A DNA stretch of 64,000 nt from Limnobacter litoralis. GTDB taxonomy: Bacteria > Pseudomonadota > Gammaproteobacteria > Burkholderiales > Burkholderiaceae_B. The notes beneath the pieces were generated by a model that was given only the letters and a program-made list of their open reading frames with translations, had not been told where the DNA came from and made no database searches. The stretch's first letter is position 1. Each line of letters starts with the position of its first letter. Shown piece by piece: positions 47,601 through 55,415 of this stretch. A program made the translations under genes and the position numbers. Where the stretch lies: NCBI RefSeq assembly GCF_030160455.1, contig NZ_BSOJ01000012.1, positions 124,001 through 188,000 of the forward strand, read 5' to 3'.

Positions 47601-48345
47601 TTGAATACTCGTTGCCAAGCACCCGCATGGCGATTTGCGCAGACTCGGAAGAATCCGCCTTGGACAGGTAATGCAAGGCCAGCTCAGGCTGAACTAGCCT
47701 CAGATCAGGCTTTTTGCTGAGTCGATAACTCAGGCGAGTCAGACCTTGGTCAATGTTCGGTTCAAACCACATCAGGTTGTGTTGCCGAAACCACTCAACC
47801 AGTTTGGGTGACCATGCATTGATCTCGAAGGCTTCACGTTTAAGCGTGTCGAAGTAAATTGCCTTTGACGCATTCAGGGTGTCGTGGACGGGCAATGGGT
47901 TGTTGCTGCGGTTTAGGTCAATTTTGCTGTGCTGTGGCGAGGGATACCCCAACGACAGAATTTCACGTCGCCACGCCTCGTTCAAATGCTGGCTGACTTT
48001 GCTAAACCAGGGGCTCTTGAGCAGATCGTACCGACGACCGGACGGATCGTGCTCGCTGATGAAGGTGTGCAATTTCTCGTGAATGTTCGAAAATGACTGA
48101 TCAGTTGTGTCAAATTGCAGATCGATGTCAGGATGCAAATGACGGCGGTGCCATTGCATCACGGTTGAACCTTTCAGAAACACACGGTTGACTCCCATTC
48201 TCTGAAAAAGATTGTGCAAGCTAAAGGGTCTGGATACAGAGCCACATCGATCTGTAATCGTTCTTGGTTGATTGAGAAAACGCTCAAATTCTTTGTAAGC
48301 AATCGGGGTTTTGTATCGGAACTCGGGGTCCGCAGAGATGGGCAT
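44689..48345 (-). CDS. Giant orphan protein with N-terminal nucleotidyltransferase domain
   Basis: A 1218-residue protein of no family I can name as a whole. The N-terminus holds a pol-beta-type nucleotidyltransferase signature: Gly59-Ser60 in FLKGSTVMQW and Asp73-x-Asp75 in HPDIDLQF, 12 residues apart, with Asp143 in SKIDLNR as a third acid. This recalls AbiEii-like proteins. About residues 200-560 are helical repeats. The rest is mostly short beta strands with MORN-like motifs such as IWSDGTFFTG and FPSGLVYKGQIG. No antitoxin adjoins it. It interrupts the siroheme genes and looks like an accessory insertion. Confidence 0.7.
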   Translation of the reverse strand: MPISADPEFRYKTPIAYKEFERFLNQPRTITDRCGSVSRPFSLHNLFQRMGVNRVFLKGSTVMQWHRRHLHPDIDLQFDTTDQSFSNIHEKLHTFISEHDPSGRRYDLLKSPWFSKVSQHLNEAWRREILSLGYPSPQHSKIDLNRSNNPLPVHDTLNASKAIYFDTLKREAFEINAWSPKLVEWFRQHNLMWFEPNIDQGLTRLSYRLSKKPDLRLVQPELALHYLSKADSSESAQIAMRVLGNEYSNSRLTDRQRSELWLCVLGDLENSIKEPHAQQTIDQLLMWTQFHNLGALKAALLQPDLHPEVLKNLGNACRVGVDCKRKLLASLQQSSSWSHRLPEYLEAAMGIETPDAVEFFKLIDQWSGLLAVPEQELLTVFEPLLEQYARQVANDHHDRATHMLGWIKGEALASALFMLDRIPKSSRASPPVRLLDPLMDSSLQALRDQPDQAIAALLPELLEVRVGPAYANTLVNLLAEKAAVTRSSDSTTTQSILSALLELKSWQNTLVNSSIFEGAEPRDPRRANDLQLKLTQSLRKLDELAGPGGSLVPPMLKGLIQKKAGTLTVNWEDGLLSWNNVDSRTTIKRGGSSLSVTEQLMALQQSDRNGGPDRLDLIWSDGTFFTGTMNTQTRDCSGKLFSPLDKAKVQGNPLLETGRALCRARWPLSAFNAQTLSTEGHFQLERLLDARNLNQALQSLKDGLLEENDARGLLHVEYIVEKGKPFGCIAVNNSDGQQAGLQMRFEPTATETSDPLSRSHGVKAVTEDISRDFSVVFLPMPTATLSFSSAWNVEENSLSGQAQIRSSGKSPFLWSGELDDQDQPKPGGVLQLPGTCVAVKPYTDTADPQCVPIRFLPVMADVMGPALRGKFAFEPRIHLSQTEWPKVGFEGFVSELNCGSFRFSGYIGAGGRAAGLLKIRSNNKLFSDRAIRGNFLIADESISPGLEKLRDLTGIEPVVVTLPDGRTLRPHGFCENHLLDYQSVSAYKTGQSVYFNGVALRADQITRHTEQVYDTPGAPQYFSGTDLEFKGKTLQADVVINAGDGSPDFLWISPPGYERNVRYQANYFNASGYHASLLMLNQKIALANLTFPSGLVYKGQIGFVSPSLYGPAGQGKIEKGTLRFSGHFRHNQAIEKLVADNLESENLLRGATQRDRITLPSLLERINAAEQDYGIDLQSHMRQRDFRHLHAQAQVFKPEPSQSITLRELQRQIRRQGH

Positions 48346-48356
48346 GACAAAAGACG

Positions 48357-48388
48357 GCAGAAAAACAAAAGGCCACTTAAGTGACCTT
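48357..48388 (-). terminator. Terminator of the cys-cobA operon
   Basis: On the minus strand AAGGTCAC and GTGGCCTT pair around TTAA (one G-U pair, stem bases 48369-48388 in window numbering), followed by TTGTTTTT. It lies just past cobA, between it and the 1218-residue gene, and separates the two units. Confidence 0.75.
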
Positions 48389-48416
48389 GGTTGCCGAATG
48401 GTTCAATGACCTTTGA

Positions 48417-49193
48417 TCAGGCTGCCCGGTGGCCGTTCAGTTCGATGTGATCGGGGGTGGACCCCAACTCAAGGCGGACTTTGGCCTGCGCCAAGGCCTG
48501 TCCGATCAGGATCAGGCAAGGCCCATCGGTCAATTGCTCAGAAGAAAACCTCGGCAACTGCTTCAAGGTAAGCGGAGTAAATTTCTCGGATGGCAGTGAA
48601 ACACTTTCACACAGAATCACCGGAGTGGCGGGGTTTCTGCCTTTTTCCAGCAAGGCTGCTGCCCATGGCCCTGCCTGTCGCAAACCCATGTAAACCGCCA
48701 CGGTGTCGTTTTCTGTGCCTGTGAACAATTCCGTGCCTGGAATTTCTCCGACACCGACCGAAGGTGTGGTCAGGGTGAGGCTGCGCGCAACGCCCCGCAA
48801 GGTCAGGGACGCCTGAAGGCTGGACGCCGCGGCCAGTGCCGCTGTGACACCGGGAACCACTTGAACCTCATGGCCCGCGTCCCGAAGGGCATTCAGTTCC
48901 TCGTCGGCCCGGCCGAATACCATGGGGTCTCCGCCTTTCAAGCGAACCACCAATGCATGTTGCTGGGCAGCCAGCACCAACTGTTTGTTGATGAAAGTTT
49001 GTGCGGTGGATTGTTTGCCACAACGCTTGCCCACAGCCACAATTTTGGCATCCGGGCGCGCATGTAAAAGAAGAGAGGGACTGACCAGTGCATCGTGAAA
49101 CACACAGTCTGCCTGTTCAAGCAAGCGCAAGCCCCTGACCGTAATCAAGTCTTCGGCCCCTGGCCCTGCACCAATTAAAACAACGCGTCCCAT
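48417..49193 (-). CDS. cobA: Uroporphyrinogen-III C-methyltransferase
   Basis: A 258-residue SUMT that doubly methylates uroporphyrinogen III to precorrin-2. VVLIGAGPGAEDLITVRGL is the N-terminal GAGPG signature, and VRLKGGDPMVFGRADEELNAL the second substrate loop. VVPGVTAALAAASSLQASLTLRGVA is the third. No CysG-type oxidase/ferrochelatase domain is fused, so another enzyme such as the CbiX-type chelatase must finish siroheme. It is the last gene of the cys operon. Confidence 0.95.
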   Translation of the reverse strand: MGRVVLIGAGPGAEDLITVRGLRLLEQADCVFHDALVSPSLLLHARPDAKIVAVGKRCGKQSTAQTFINKQLVLAAQQHALVVRLKGGDPMVFGRADEELNALRDAGHEVQVVPGVTAALAAASSLQASLTLRGVARSLTLTTPSVGVGEIPGTELFTGTENDTVAVYMGLRQAGPWAAALLEKGRNPATPVILCESVSLPSEKFTPLTLKQLPRFSSEQLTDGPCLILIGQALAQAKVRLELGSTPDHIELNGHRAA

Positions 49194-49251
49194 CTCAAAA
49201 GATCCTCTTCAAGGAACAAGCAACCAACAATCAAGGGTGTTTGACTGTTGA

Positions 49252-50610
49252 TTATTCCTTTGCAACGATCATGCCAGCTGCCACAGTCTGATTGGTGGCC
49301 CCGTCGATCAGGATAAAGCTGCCAGTTGCACGGCAATGGGCATACAAATCCGCCACAATCGGTTGCGCCAGCATCAATTCTACCTGCGCCAGGTCGTTCA
49401 TGCGCACCAAATTGGTGCTTTCGCCGTGCAGCAGCGTGTGAATGTCCAGCACCTGCTTGACCTGTTTGACTTTCGCCTGAACGGTTCGTGTGGTGTGTTT
49501 CAGCCAATACTTGCGGGCAGGGTTCAGTGGCTCGCTGTCCAGCCAGCACAGATCTGCAGTCAGGTTTTTCACTGGCGTGTCCTTGTCGGCTTCGGCTGCA
49601 GCGATAAACTGATCTCCGCGCGACACATCCACGTCCCTGTCGAGCACCAGCGTAACGCATTGCCCGATGTGAGCAGTGGGCAGTTCTTGATCCAGAAAAA
49701 GGATTTTCTCGACGACAGCACTTTGTCCACTGGGTTGAATGATGATTTCCGTTCCGACGTGCACTTCGCCCGCTTCAACACGGCCCATGTAGCCACGGAA
49801 GTCGTTGGCAGTGTGACCATCGTGTCGCGCAACCCACTGAACCGGGAAGCGGAATCCCACCTTGTGAGCGGCCTCAGCACGCTCTACGCGTGTGGGTACA
49901 TTTTCCAGAATGGGCAACAGGGGCTCGCCGGTGTACCAGGGGGTCTTGTCGCTGCGTGTGACGACGTTGTCGCCTGTGAGTGCAGAGATGGGCAACACAT
50001 GGATGTCGTCGACACCCACGGTGCCTGCCAGGGCACGCACTGCACGCTCGGTGGCTTCAAAGCGGGCTTGGTCAAAATCGACCAAATCCATTTTGTTGAC
50101 TGCAAATACGATGGTCGGAAGACGCAATTTTCCAGCAATCGCGCTGTGACGTTTGGTTTGCGCCAGCAGTGTGGCCTTCAGCCCCTCGGAAGATCCTTCA
50201 AAGCTGACCCGGGTGATGTCCACCAGCACAATCGCCACGTCGGCGGTGGAAGCGCCCGTGACCATGTTTCGGGTGTACTGCTCGTGCCCTGGGGTGTCAG
50301 CCACGATGAACTTTCGACTGGGGGTGGCGAAATAGCGGTACGCCACGTCGATGGTGATGCCTTGTTCGCGTTCGGCTTCAAGGCCATCGGTCAGCAGTGA
50401 AAAGTCGATGGCGTCACCTGCAGTGCGCTTGTTCTTGGCCTTGGAGATGGCGGCCAGCTGATCGGCAAAAATGCCTTTGCTGTCAAACAGCAGGCGACCG
50501 ATCAGGGTGGATTTGCCATCGTCGACCGACCCTGCGGTGATGAATCGCAGCACGCCGTGGTCTTCAGCGCTCAGTCCAAGTTGTTCGTTAATTGCATTCA
50601 TGGTCTTCAT
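49252..50610 (-). CDS. cysN: Sulfate adenylyltransferase subunit 1 (GTPase)
   Basis: A 452-residue EF-Tu-like GTPase subunit that drives sulfate activation. FITAGSVDDGKSTLIGRL is the P-loop, ADTPGHEQYTRNM the G3 and NKMDL the G4 motif. EREQGITIDVAYRYFA is the switch I region. No APS kinase (CysC) domain is fused at the end. It pairs with CysD encoded 26 bases upstream. Start could be ATG at 50610 or nine bases inside it. Confidence 0.96.
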   Translation of the reverse strand: MKTMNAINEQLGLSAEDHGVLRFITAGSVDDGKSTLIGRLLFDSKGIFADQLAAISKAKNKRTAGDAIDFSLLTDGLEAEREQGITIDVAYRYFATPSRKFIVADTPGHEQYTRNMVTGASTADVAIVLVDITRVSFEGSSEGLKATLLAQTKRHSAIAGKLRLPTIVFAVNKMDLVDFDQARFEATERAVRALAGTVGVDDIHVLPISALTGDNVVTRSDKTPWYTGEPLLPILENVPTRVERAEAAHKVGFRFPVQWVARHDGHTANDFRGYMGRVEAGEVHVGTEIIIQPSGQSAVVEKILFLDQELPTAHIGQCVTLVLDRDVDVSRGDQFIAAAEADKDTPVKNLTADLCWLDSEPLNPARKYWLKHTTRTVQAKVKQVKQVLDIHTLLHGESTNLVRMNDLAQVELMLAQPIVADLYAHCRATGSFILIDGATNQTVAAGMIVAKE

Positions 50611-50636
50611 GTTCCGGAGTATTGAGGGCTGATTGA

Positions 50637-51548
50637 TCAGAAATAACCTTCCTTCTTGCGGCGCTCCATGGAGGCCTCGGAAGTCTGATCGTCCATGCGG
50701 GTTGCGCCGCGTTCCGTGATGTCAGTCACGGCGGTTTCAGCAATGATGTCCAGCGGTGTGGCGGCCGTGCTGGCCACAGGGCAAGTGCAGGTGATGTCGC
50801 CAACAGTGCGGAAGCGAACTGTGCGGCTGGTCACTGATTCGCCGGCTTGCGGTTGGGTCAGGCGAGTAACAGGCACGAGCAGGCCGTTGCGTTCAATCAC
50901 TTCGCGTTCGTGTGCGTAGTAGATATTGGGCAGCTCCAGCTTCTCACGCTCGATGTACTGCCACACATCCAGTTCAGTCCAGTTTGAGATCGGGAACACA
51001 CGCATGTGTTCACCGGGGTGCACGCGGGTGTTGTAAAGGTCCCAAAGCTCGGGGCGCTGGCTCTTGGGGTCCCACTGTCCAAAGCTGTCGCGGAAACTGA
51101 AAATGCGTTCTTTGGCGCGGGCCTTTTCTTCATCCCGGCGTGCGCCGCCCATCAGGGCGTCGAAACCGAATTCTTCCTGGGTTTCAAGCAGGGTGACGCT
51201 CTGGAACGGATTGCGCGAAGCTTCAGGGTGCGGTAGGCGAATGGTGCCTTTGCGGATCGAGTCTTCCAGTGAACGGACGATCAACTGTTCGCCAAGTTGG
51301 GCTGCTTTACGATCCCGAAATTCAATGACTTCCGGAAAGTTGTGCTCGGTGTCAATGTGCACCAGTGGAAACGGAAATTTGCCGGGGCGGAAGGCTTTTT
51401 CGGCAATGCGCAGCATGACGATGGAGTCCTTTCCGCCAGAAAACAACAGGGCAGGGCGGGCGCATTCGGCGGCCACTTCGCGCATGATGTAAATGGCCTC
51501 AGCTTCCAGCCAGTCGAGGTGTGATTGTGTGTGAACTTGGGTGCTCAT
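50637..51548 (-). CDS. cysD: Sulfate adenylyltransferase subunit 2
   Basis: A 303-residue PAPS-reductase-like (adenine alpha hydrolase) subunit that forms APS from ATP and sulfate. LLFSGGKDSIVMLRIAEKAF is the PP-loop. FPLVHIDTEHNFPEVIEFRD and VFPISNWTELDVWQYI follow in family order. It lies between cysH and cysN with 22 and 26 base gaps. Confidence 0.96.
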   Translation of the reverse strand: MSTQVHTQSHLDWLEAEAIYIMREVAAECARPALLFSGGKDSIVMLRIAEKAFRPGKFPFPLVHIDTEHNFPEVIEFRDRKAAQLGEQLIVRSLEDSIRKGTIRLPHPEASRNPFQSVTLLETQEEFGFDALMGGARRDEEKARAKERIFSFRDSFGQWDPKSQRPELWDLYNTRVHPGEHMRVFPISNWTELDVWQYIEREKLELPNIYYAHEREVIERNGLLVPVTRLTQPQAGESVTSRTVRFRTVGDITCTCPVASTAATPLDIIAETAVTDITERGATRMDDQTSEASMERRKKEGYF

Positions 51549-51570
51549 TGTTTTAAATTTCTCTCAATCG

Positions 51571-52317
51571 TTATTGGCTGTTGGCGCGTTTCAGGTTGCT
51601 GCTGTGCAGGCCACACTCTTTGGAGGCCGGGTCTTCCCACCACCAACGGCCTGCGCGAATGTCTTCGCCCAGGGTGACAGCGCGGGTGCAGGGCTCGCAT
51701 CCAATGGATGGAAAACCTTGAAAATGCAGCGCATTGACTGGCACTTTATATTGTCGAATGTAGGTCCAGACGTCGGCTTCTGACCATGCCGCAAGCGGGT
51801 TGAATTTGATCATGTCGCGTGCGGCGTCAATTTCACGCTCGGGCAGTGTGGTTCTAGTGGCTGCCTGTGCCTGACGCTGACCGGTGATCCATGCCTGTGC
51901 TCCAGCCAGGGCGCGGGCCAAGGGTTCAACCTTTCGAATGTTGCAGCAGGCTTTTCGCAAGTCGACTGATTCATAAAAGGCGTCTTTGCCATGCGTGCTG
52001 ACGTAGTGGTCAACGGCGGCTTGAACCGGGGTGATCCACTGGACAGTTCGACCATATTTGGCCAGCAACTGATCGGCCACAGCCACGGTTTCTGCGTGCA
52101 GGCGGCCCGTGTTCAGGCTGAACACTTCAATGTTCAGTTCAAGGCGTGCAATGACATCAAACAGAATGTTGTCTTCAGCGGCCAGGCTTGATGCCAGGCG
52201 GATGCTGTTGAATTCACCGGCTGCACCGCGCAGAAGCTGTTCGAGCTGCTGCACTTTGTCACCGATGTCGGTGTCTGGCTGATTCGGGCCGCGAAAAATG
52301 GAAATCACTTCGCTCAT
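51571..52317 (-). CDS. cysH: Adenylyl-sulfate reductase, [4Fe-4S] type
   Basis: A 248-residue reductase giving sulfite from activated sulfate with thioredoxin. It has the cysteines of the iron-sulfur APS reductase branch: the pair in KACCNIRKVEPL and the C-x-x-C in GCEPCTRAV, with the active-site Cys in KECGLH near the end. True PAPS reductases lack the first three of these. It therefore acts on APS directly, in keeping with the absence of an APS kinase gene here. The 5' end overlaps no gene; its start is 4 bases into the DUF934 gene end. Confidence 0.93.
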   Translation of the reverse strand: MSEVISIFRGPNQPDTDIGDKVQQLEQLLRGAAGEFNSIRLASSLAAEDNILFDVIARLELNIEVFSLNTGRLHAETVAVADQLLAKYGRTVQWITPVQAAVDHYVSTHGKDAFYESVDLRKACCNIRKVEPLARALAGAQAWITGQRQAQAATRTTLPEREIDAARDMIKFNPLAAWSEADVWTYIRQYKVPVNALHFQGFPSIGCEPCTRAVTLGEDIRAGRWWWEDPASKECGLHSSNLKRANSQ

Positions 52318-52829
52318 GCCACCCTCCGGGTGAAAATCGGTAACGCGTCGTCTGCACTGGCCTGATAGGGGGTCGTGAAGTCCGAAAAACCCTTGATGGC
52401 GTCGTGCAGGGATTTGCCTTCCTTGAGTCTGAACAGGGTGAATCCACAGCGCGACAGTGGGTACATTTGGTCGCGCCAGATGTCACCAAAGGCGAAAATG
52501 TCACCCTTGAAACCATAGCGGATGCGCAGCAACACGGCGCCCGAATAGGCCTGCCCGAATTTGAAAACCGGAAAATGAAAACCAATCACTTTCAGAGTGC
52601 CGACATCCTCTGCCAACAGCTCGGGATTGTCGTCCGGGTTCAACCACACGCCAAGTTCGCCCTTGGCCGCGCGGCTGGCCCAAGCGTCTTTCTCCGCTTG
52701 CCACACATCCAGATGCACCAGCACTTTGCCTTCTGCGGGCACATCCTGTTCCAGGGGGATGCACTGGTAATCGTCTTTGACGAGGTGGGGTGTGCCGTTC
52801 AAGGGTTTAGAGATCAGTTGGCTCATCAT
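52314..52829 (-). CDS. DUF934 protein of the cys operon
   Basis: A 171-residue protein of the DUF934 family, typified by VWLNPDDNPELLAEDVGTLKV and FPVFKFGQAYSGAVLLRIRYGFKGD, then IWRDQMYPLSRCGF. Genes of this kind lie regularly beside nitrite/sulfite reductase genes in betaproteobacteria, and the protein is thought to assist sulfite reduction, without a proven activity. It overlaps cysI and cysH by four bases each, so coupling is tight. Confidence 0.9.
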   Translation of the reverse strand: MMSQLISKPLNGTPHLVKDDYQCIPLEQDVPAEGKVLVHLDVWQAEKDAWASRAAKGELGVWLNPDDNPELLAEDVGTLKVIGFHFPVFKFGQAYSGAVLLRIRYGFKGDIFAFGDIWRDQMYPLSRCGFTLFRLKEGKSLHDAIKGFSDFTTPYQASADDALPIFTRRVA

Positions 52830-54505
52830 GCAGCCTCTTTGTTGGGGTAAACGTTGTTTTTGAAGGGCTCCAGTCCGATCCGGTCGAGCGTGTCAATGAA
52901 CAGCTCGTCTTCAAAGCGGTTGTCAACGTAGGTTTGCAAAATGGTTTTGACCACGCCAGGCACGTCTTCCGCGTAAAACGACTTGCCAATCACCTTGCCA
53001 ATGCTGGCCTCGTTGCCCTGTCGTCCACCCAGGGTGACTTGGTACCACTCTTCGCCGTTTTTGTCGACGCCCAGAATGCCGATGTTGCCAATGTGATGGT
53101 GGCCGCATGAATTGATGCAACCCGAGATGTTCAGGCTGAGATCGCCCAGGTCGAATTGGTAGTCCATGTTGTCTACGGCTTCTTGGATGCCCAGCGCGAT
53201 CGGAATCGACTTCGCATTGGCCAAGGAGCAGAAATCACCGCCTGGGCAGGCAATAATGTCAGACACCAGTCCGATGTTCGGCATGGCCAGGTTGTTGTCT
53301 TTCAAGGTGCTCCACAAATCGAACAGGTCTTGCAACGCCACGTCTGAGAACACAAAGTTTTGCTCGTGAGTCACTCGCAGTTCACCAAAGGAGAACTGTT
53401 CGGCCAGCTTGGCCACAAGGCGCATTTCTGCGGATGTGGCGTCCCCCGGGGCAATGCCAGGGCGCTTCAGGGAAATGCTGACGGCGACATAACCGGGCTG
53501 ACGGTGTTCACGCACGTTGCGGATCAGCCAGCGATCAAATCCACGGTGCTTTTCACGCAGCCCCGCGATTTGTTGTTGCAGCTTGGCCACCTGGGCTTCA
53601 TCAAACTGTTCATATGTAGGGGCTGTGAAGTAAGCGGCAATGCGATCCAACTCGGCCTGCGGAATGACGGACACGCCGCCACGGGTGTGTTGCCATTCGG
53701 CTTCCACCTGTTTGGCGAATTCTTCCGGGCCCAAGGCACGCACCAGAATCTTGATGCGGGCCTTGTACAGGTTGTCACGTCGACCATAGCGGTTGTACAC
53801 GCGCATGATGGCCTCGATGTAGGTCAACAGCTCATTCCAGGGCAGATTGTTTTTAATGACAGAGCCAATCACCGGTGTACGGCCAAGACCGCCACCCGCC
53901 AGCACCTGTGCAACCGCCTCACCCGCCTCATTGCGGCTCAGGTTGATCCCGATGTCGTGAACCTGCACGGCCGCGCGATCTTCAAGTGCGCCGTTGACCG
54001 CAATTTTGAATTTGCGGGGCAGATGGATGAATTCCGGGTGAAACGTGCTCCACTGGCGAATGATCTCGCAGTACGGGCGAGGGTCTACCAGTTCGTCTTT
54101 GGCAATGCCGGCAAACGGATCGCTGGTGGTGTTTCGAATGCAGTTGCCGCTGGTTTGAATGGCGTGCATTTCGACTTTGGACAGTTCTTCCAGAATGTCA
54201 GGCACGTTTTCAAGCGCAGGCCAGTTGTACTGGATGTTCTGGCGTGTCGTGAAGTGGGCATACCCGCGATCGTATTCATCGGCAATGTAAGCCAGTGAGT
54301 TCAGCTGGCTGGAATTGAGCATGCCATAAGGAATGGCCACACGCAGCATGGGCGCATGGCGCTGAATGTACAGTCCGTTTTGCAGGCGCAGTGTGCGGAA
54401 TTCGTCCTCTGTCAGCTCGCCAGCAAGAAATCGTTCGGTCTGATTGCGGAATTGCGCAACGCGCTCAGACACCAGTTTGCGGTCGTAATCGTCGTACTTG
54501 TACAT
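52826..54505 (-). CDS. cysI: Sulfite reductase hemoprotein (nitrite/sulfite reductase family)
   Basis: A 559-residue siroheme protein. Siroheme-[4Fe-4S] ligands are in IACPGGDFCSLANAKS and ISGCINSCGHHHIGNIG near the C-terminal third. The N-terminal half starts with DRKLVSERVAQFRNQTERFL and includes TRQNIQYNWPALENV, typical of the ferredoxin-like half repeat. It reduces sulfite to sulfide. The gene has no flavoprotein partner (cysJ) in the operon, which suggests that ferredoxin or another donor supplies electrons. Confidence 0.94.
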   Translation of the reverse strand: MYKYDDYDRKLVSERVAQFRNQTERFLAGELTEDEFRTLRLQNGLYIQRHAPMLRVAIPYGMLNSSQLNSLAYIADEYDRGYAHFTTRQNIQYNWPALENVPDILEELSKVEMHAIQTSGNCIRNTTSDPFAGIAKDELVDPRPYCEIIRQWSTFHPEFIHLPRKFKIAVNGALEDRAAVQVHDIGINLSRNEAGEAVAQVLAGGGLGRTPVIGSVIKNNLPWNELLTYIEAIMRVYNRYGRRDNLYKARIKILVRALGPEEFAKQVEAEWQHTRGGVSVIPQAELDRIAAYFTAPTYEQFDEAQVAKLQQQIAGLREKHRGFDRWLIRNVREHRQPGYVAVSISLKRPGIAPGDATSAEMRLVAKLAEQFSFGELRVTHEQNFVFSDVALQDLFDLWSTLKDNNLAMPNIGLVSDIIACPGGDFCSLANAKSIPIALGIQEAVDNMDYQFDLGDLSLNISGCINSCGHHHIGNIGILGVDKNGEEWYQVTLGGRQGNEASIGKVIGKSFYAEDVPGVVKTILQTYVDNRFEDELFIDTLDRIGLEPFKNNVYPNKEAA

Positions 54506-55315
54506 TTACATCACCAATTTGGCGGCCACAGCGGTCAGGGTGGTGGCCAGAACCCCGCGCAGAAACCGTTCAGGCACTGCGCGACTTAAATAACTGCCGA
54601 TTGTGATACCGGGTATGGAACCCAGCAACAAGGCACCGAGAAGTGAAAAATCAAGCGTACCCAGACTGAAATGGCCAACAGCGGCCACGGCGGTCAGCGG
54701 TACGGCGTGTGCGATGTCTGACCCCGCAATTTCGCTGCTGCGCAGGTCAGGGTAAAGAAAGATCAACACCATTGCACCAATGGCACCTGCGCCAATGGAT
54801 GAAATGGTCACCAGGGTACCAATGACAACGCCCGCTGCAAAGGTGTAAAAACTGAGCGATTTGCCGGTGGCCTGATAATGGGGATTGTTGTTAAGCCAAT
54901 TGACAATGCGAGCCTTGAACAACAGGACGCCTACAGTCAGCAACACGCAGATGGCGATTGACCAACGAATGAAAGTGTCCATCGGGCTGTGCGCACCGGC
55001 ACCCCGAATGTCCAGATGATGCAGCACCAAGGTGGTCAGTACAGACGCAGGCAGGCTGCCAGCGGCCATCAAGCCTACAATGCGCCAATTGACGTTTTTC
55101 TGAATGCGGTGGATTACCGTGCCAGCGCCTTTGGTAATGGCGGCAAAGGCCAGGTCGGTTCCCACGGCGGTGGTGGCTGGGATGCCAAACACTGCCGTCA
55201 GCAAGGGGGTCATCAGAGAGCCGCCACCCACACCCGTTAGCCCGACCAGAAGCCCGACCGCAAGGCCGCTGATGATGTAGACGTAATCCAGATGAAAAGC
55301 CACAGCGATTTCCAA
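54506..55315 (-). CDS. TauE/SafE family membrane permease
   Basis: A 269-residue membrane protein with about eight hydrophobic spans: YIISGLAVGLLVGLTGVGGG at the start is the TauE/SafE signature, repeated as FAAGVVIGTLVTISSIGAGA. The family moves sulfite, sulfoacetate or sulfate. It is the promoter-proximal gene of the cys operon, so sulfate uptake or sulfite export is the natural guess. Its stop adjoins the cysI start. Confidence 0.9.
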   Translation of the reverse strand: MEIAVAFHLDYVYIISGLAVGLLVGLTGVGGGSLMTPLLTAVFGIPATTAVGTDLAFAAITKGAGTVIHRIQKNVNWRIVGLMAAGSLPASVLTTLVLHHLDIRGAGAHSPMDTFIRWSIAICVLLTVGVLLFKARIVNWLNNNPHYQATGKSLSFYTFAAGVVIGTLVTISSIGAGAIGAMVLIFLYPDLRSSEIAGSDIAHAVPLTAVAAVGHFSLGTLDFSLLGALLLGSIPGITIGSYLSRAVPERFLRGVLATTLTAVAAKLVM

Positions 55316-55415
55316 TGGAAGTGAATGAACAGCTTGCAGTGTAGGGCTTAGGCCTTATAATTCAAACGACAGTATTTCCATTTATTTATTCGCTGAGGTA
55401 ATAAGCAGGTCTTTC
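55316..55415. promoter_or_regulatory. Divergent cys operon/cysB control region
   Basis: The 100 bases between the divergent tauE-like gene and cysB are A+T-rich from 55354 on. TATAAT at 55356-55361 on the plus strand is a candidate -10 for cysB, with a poor -35 (TTGCAG, 16 bases away). CysB recognition sites are too loose to place by eye. Confidence 0.4.
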
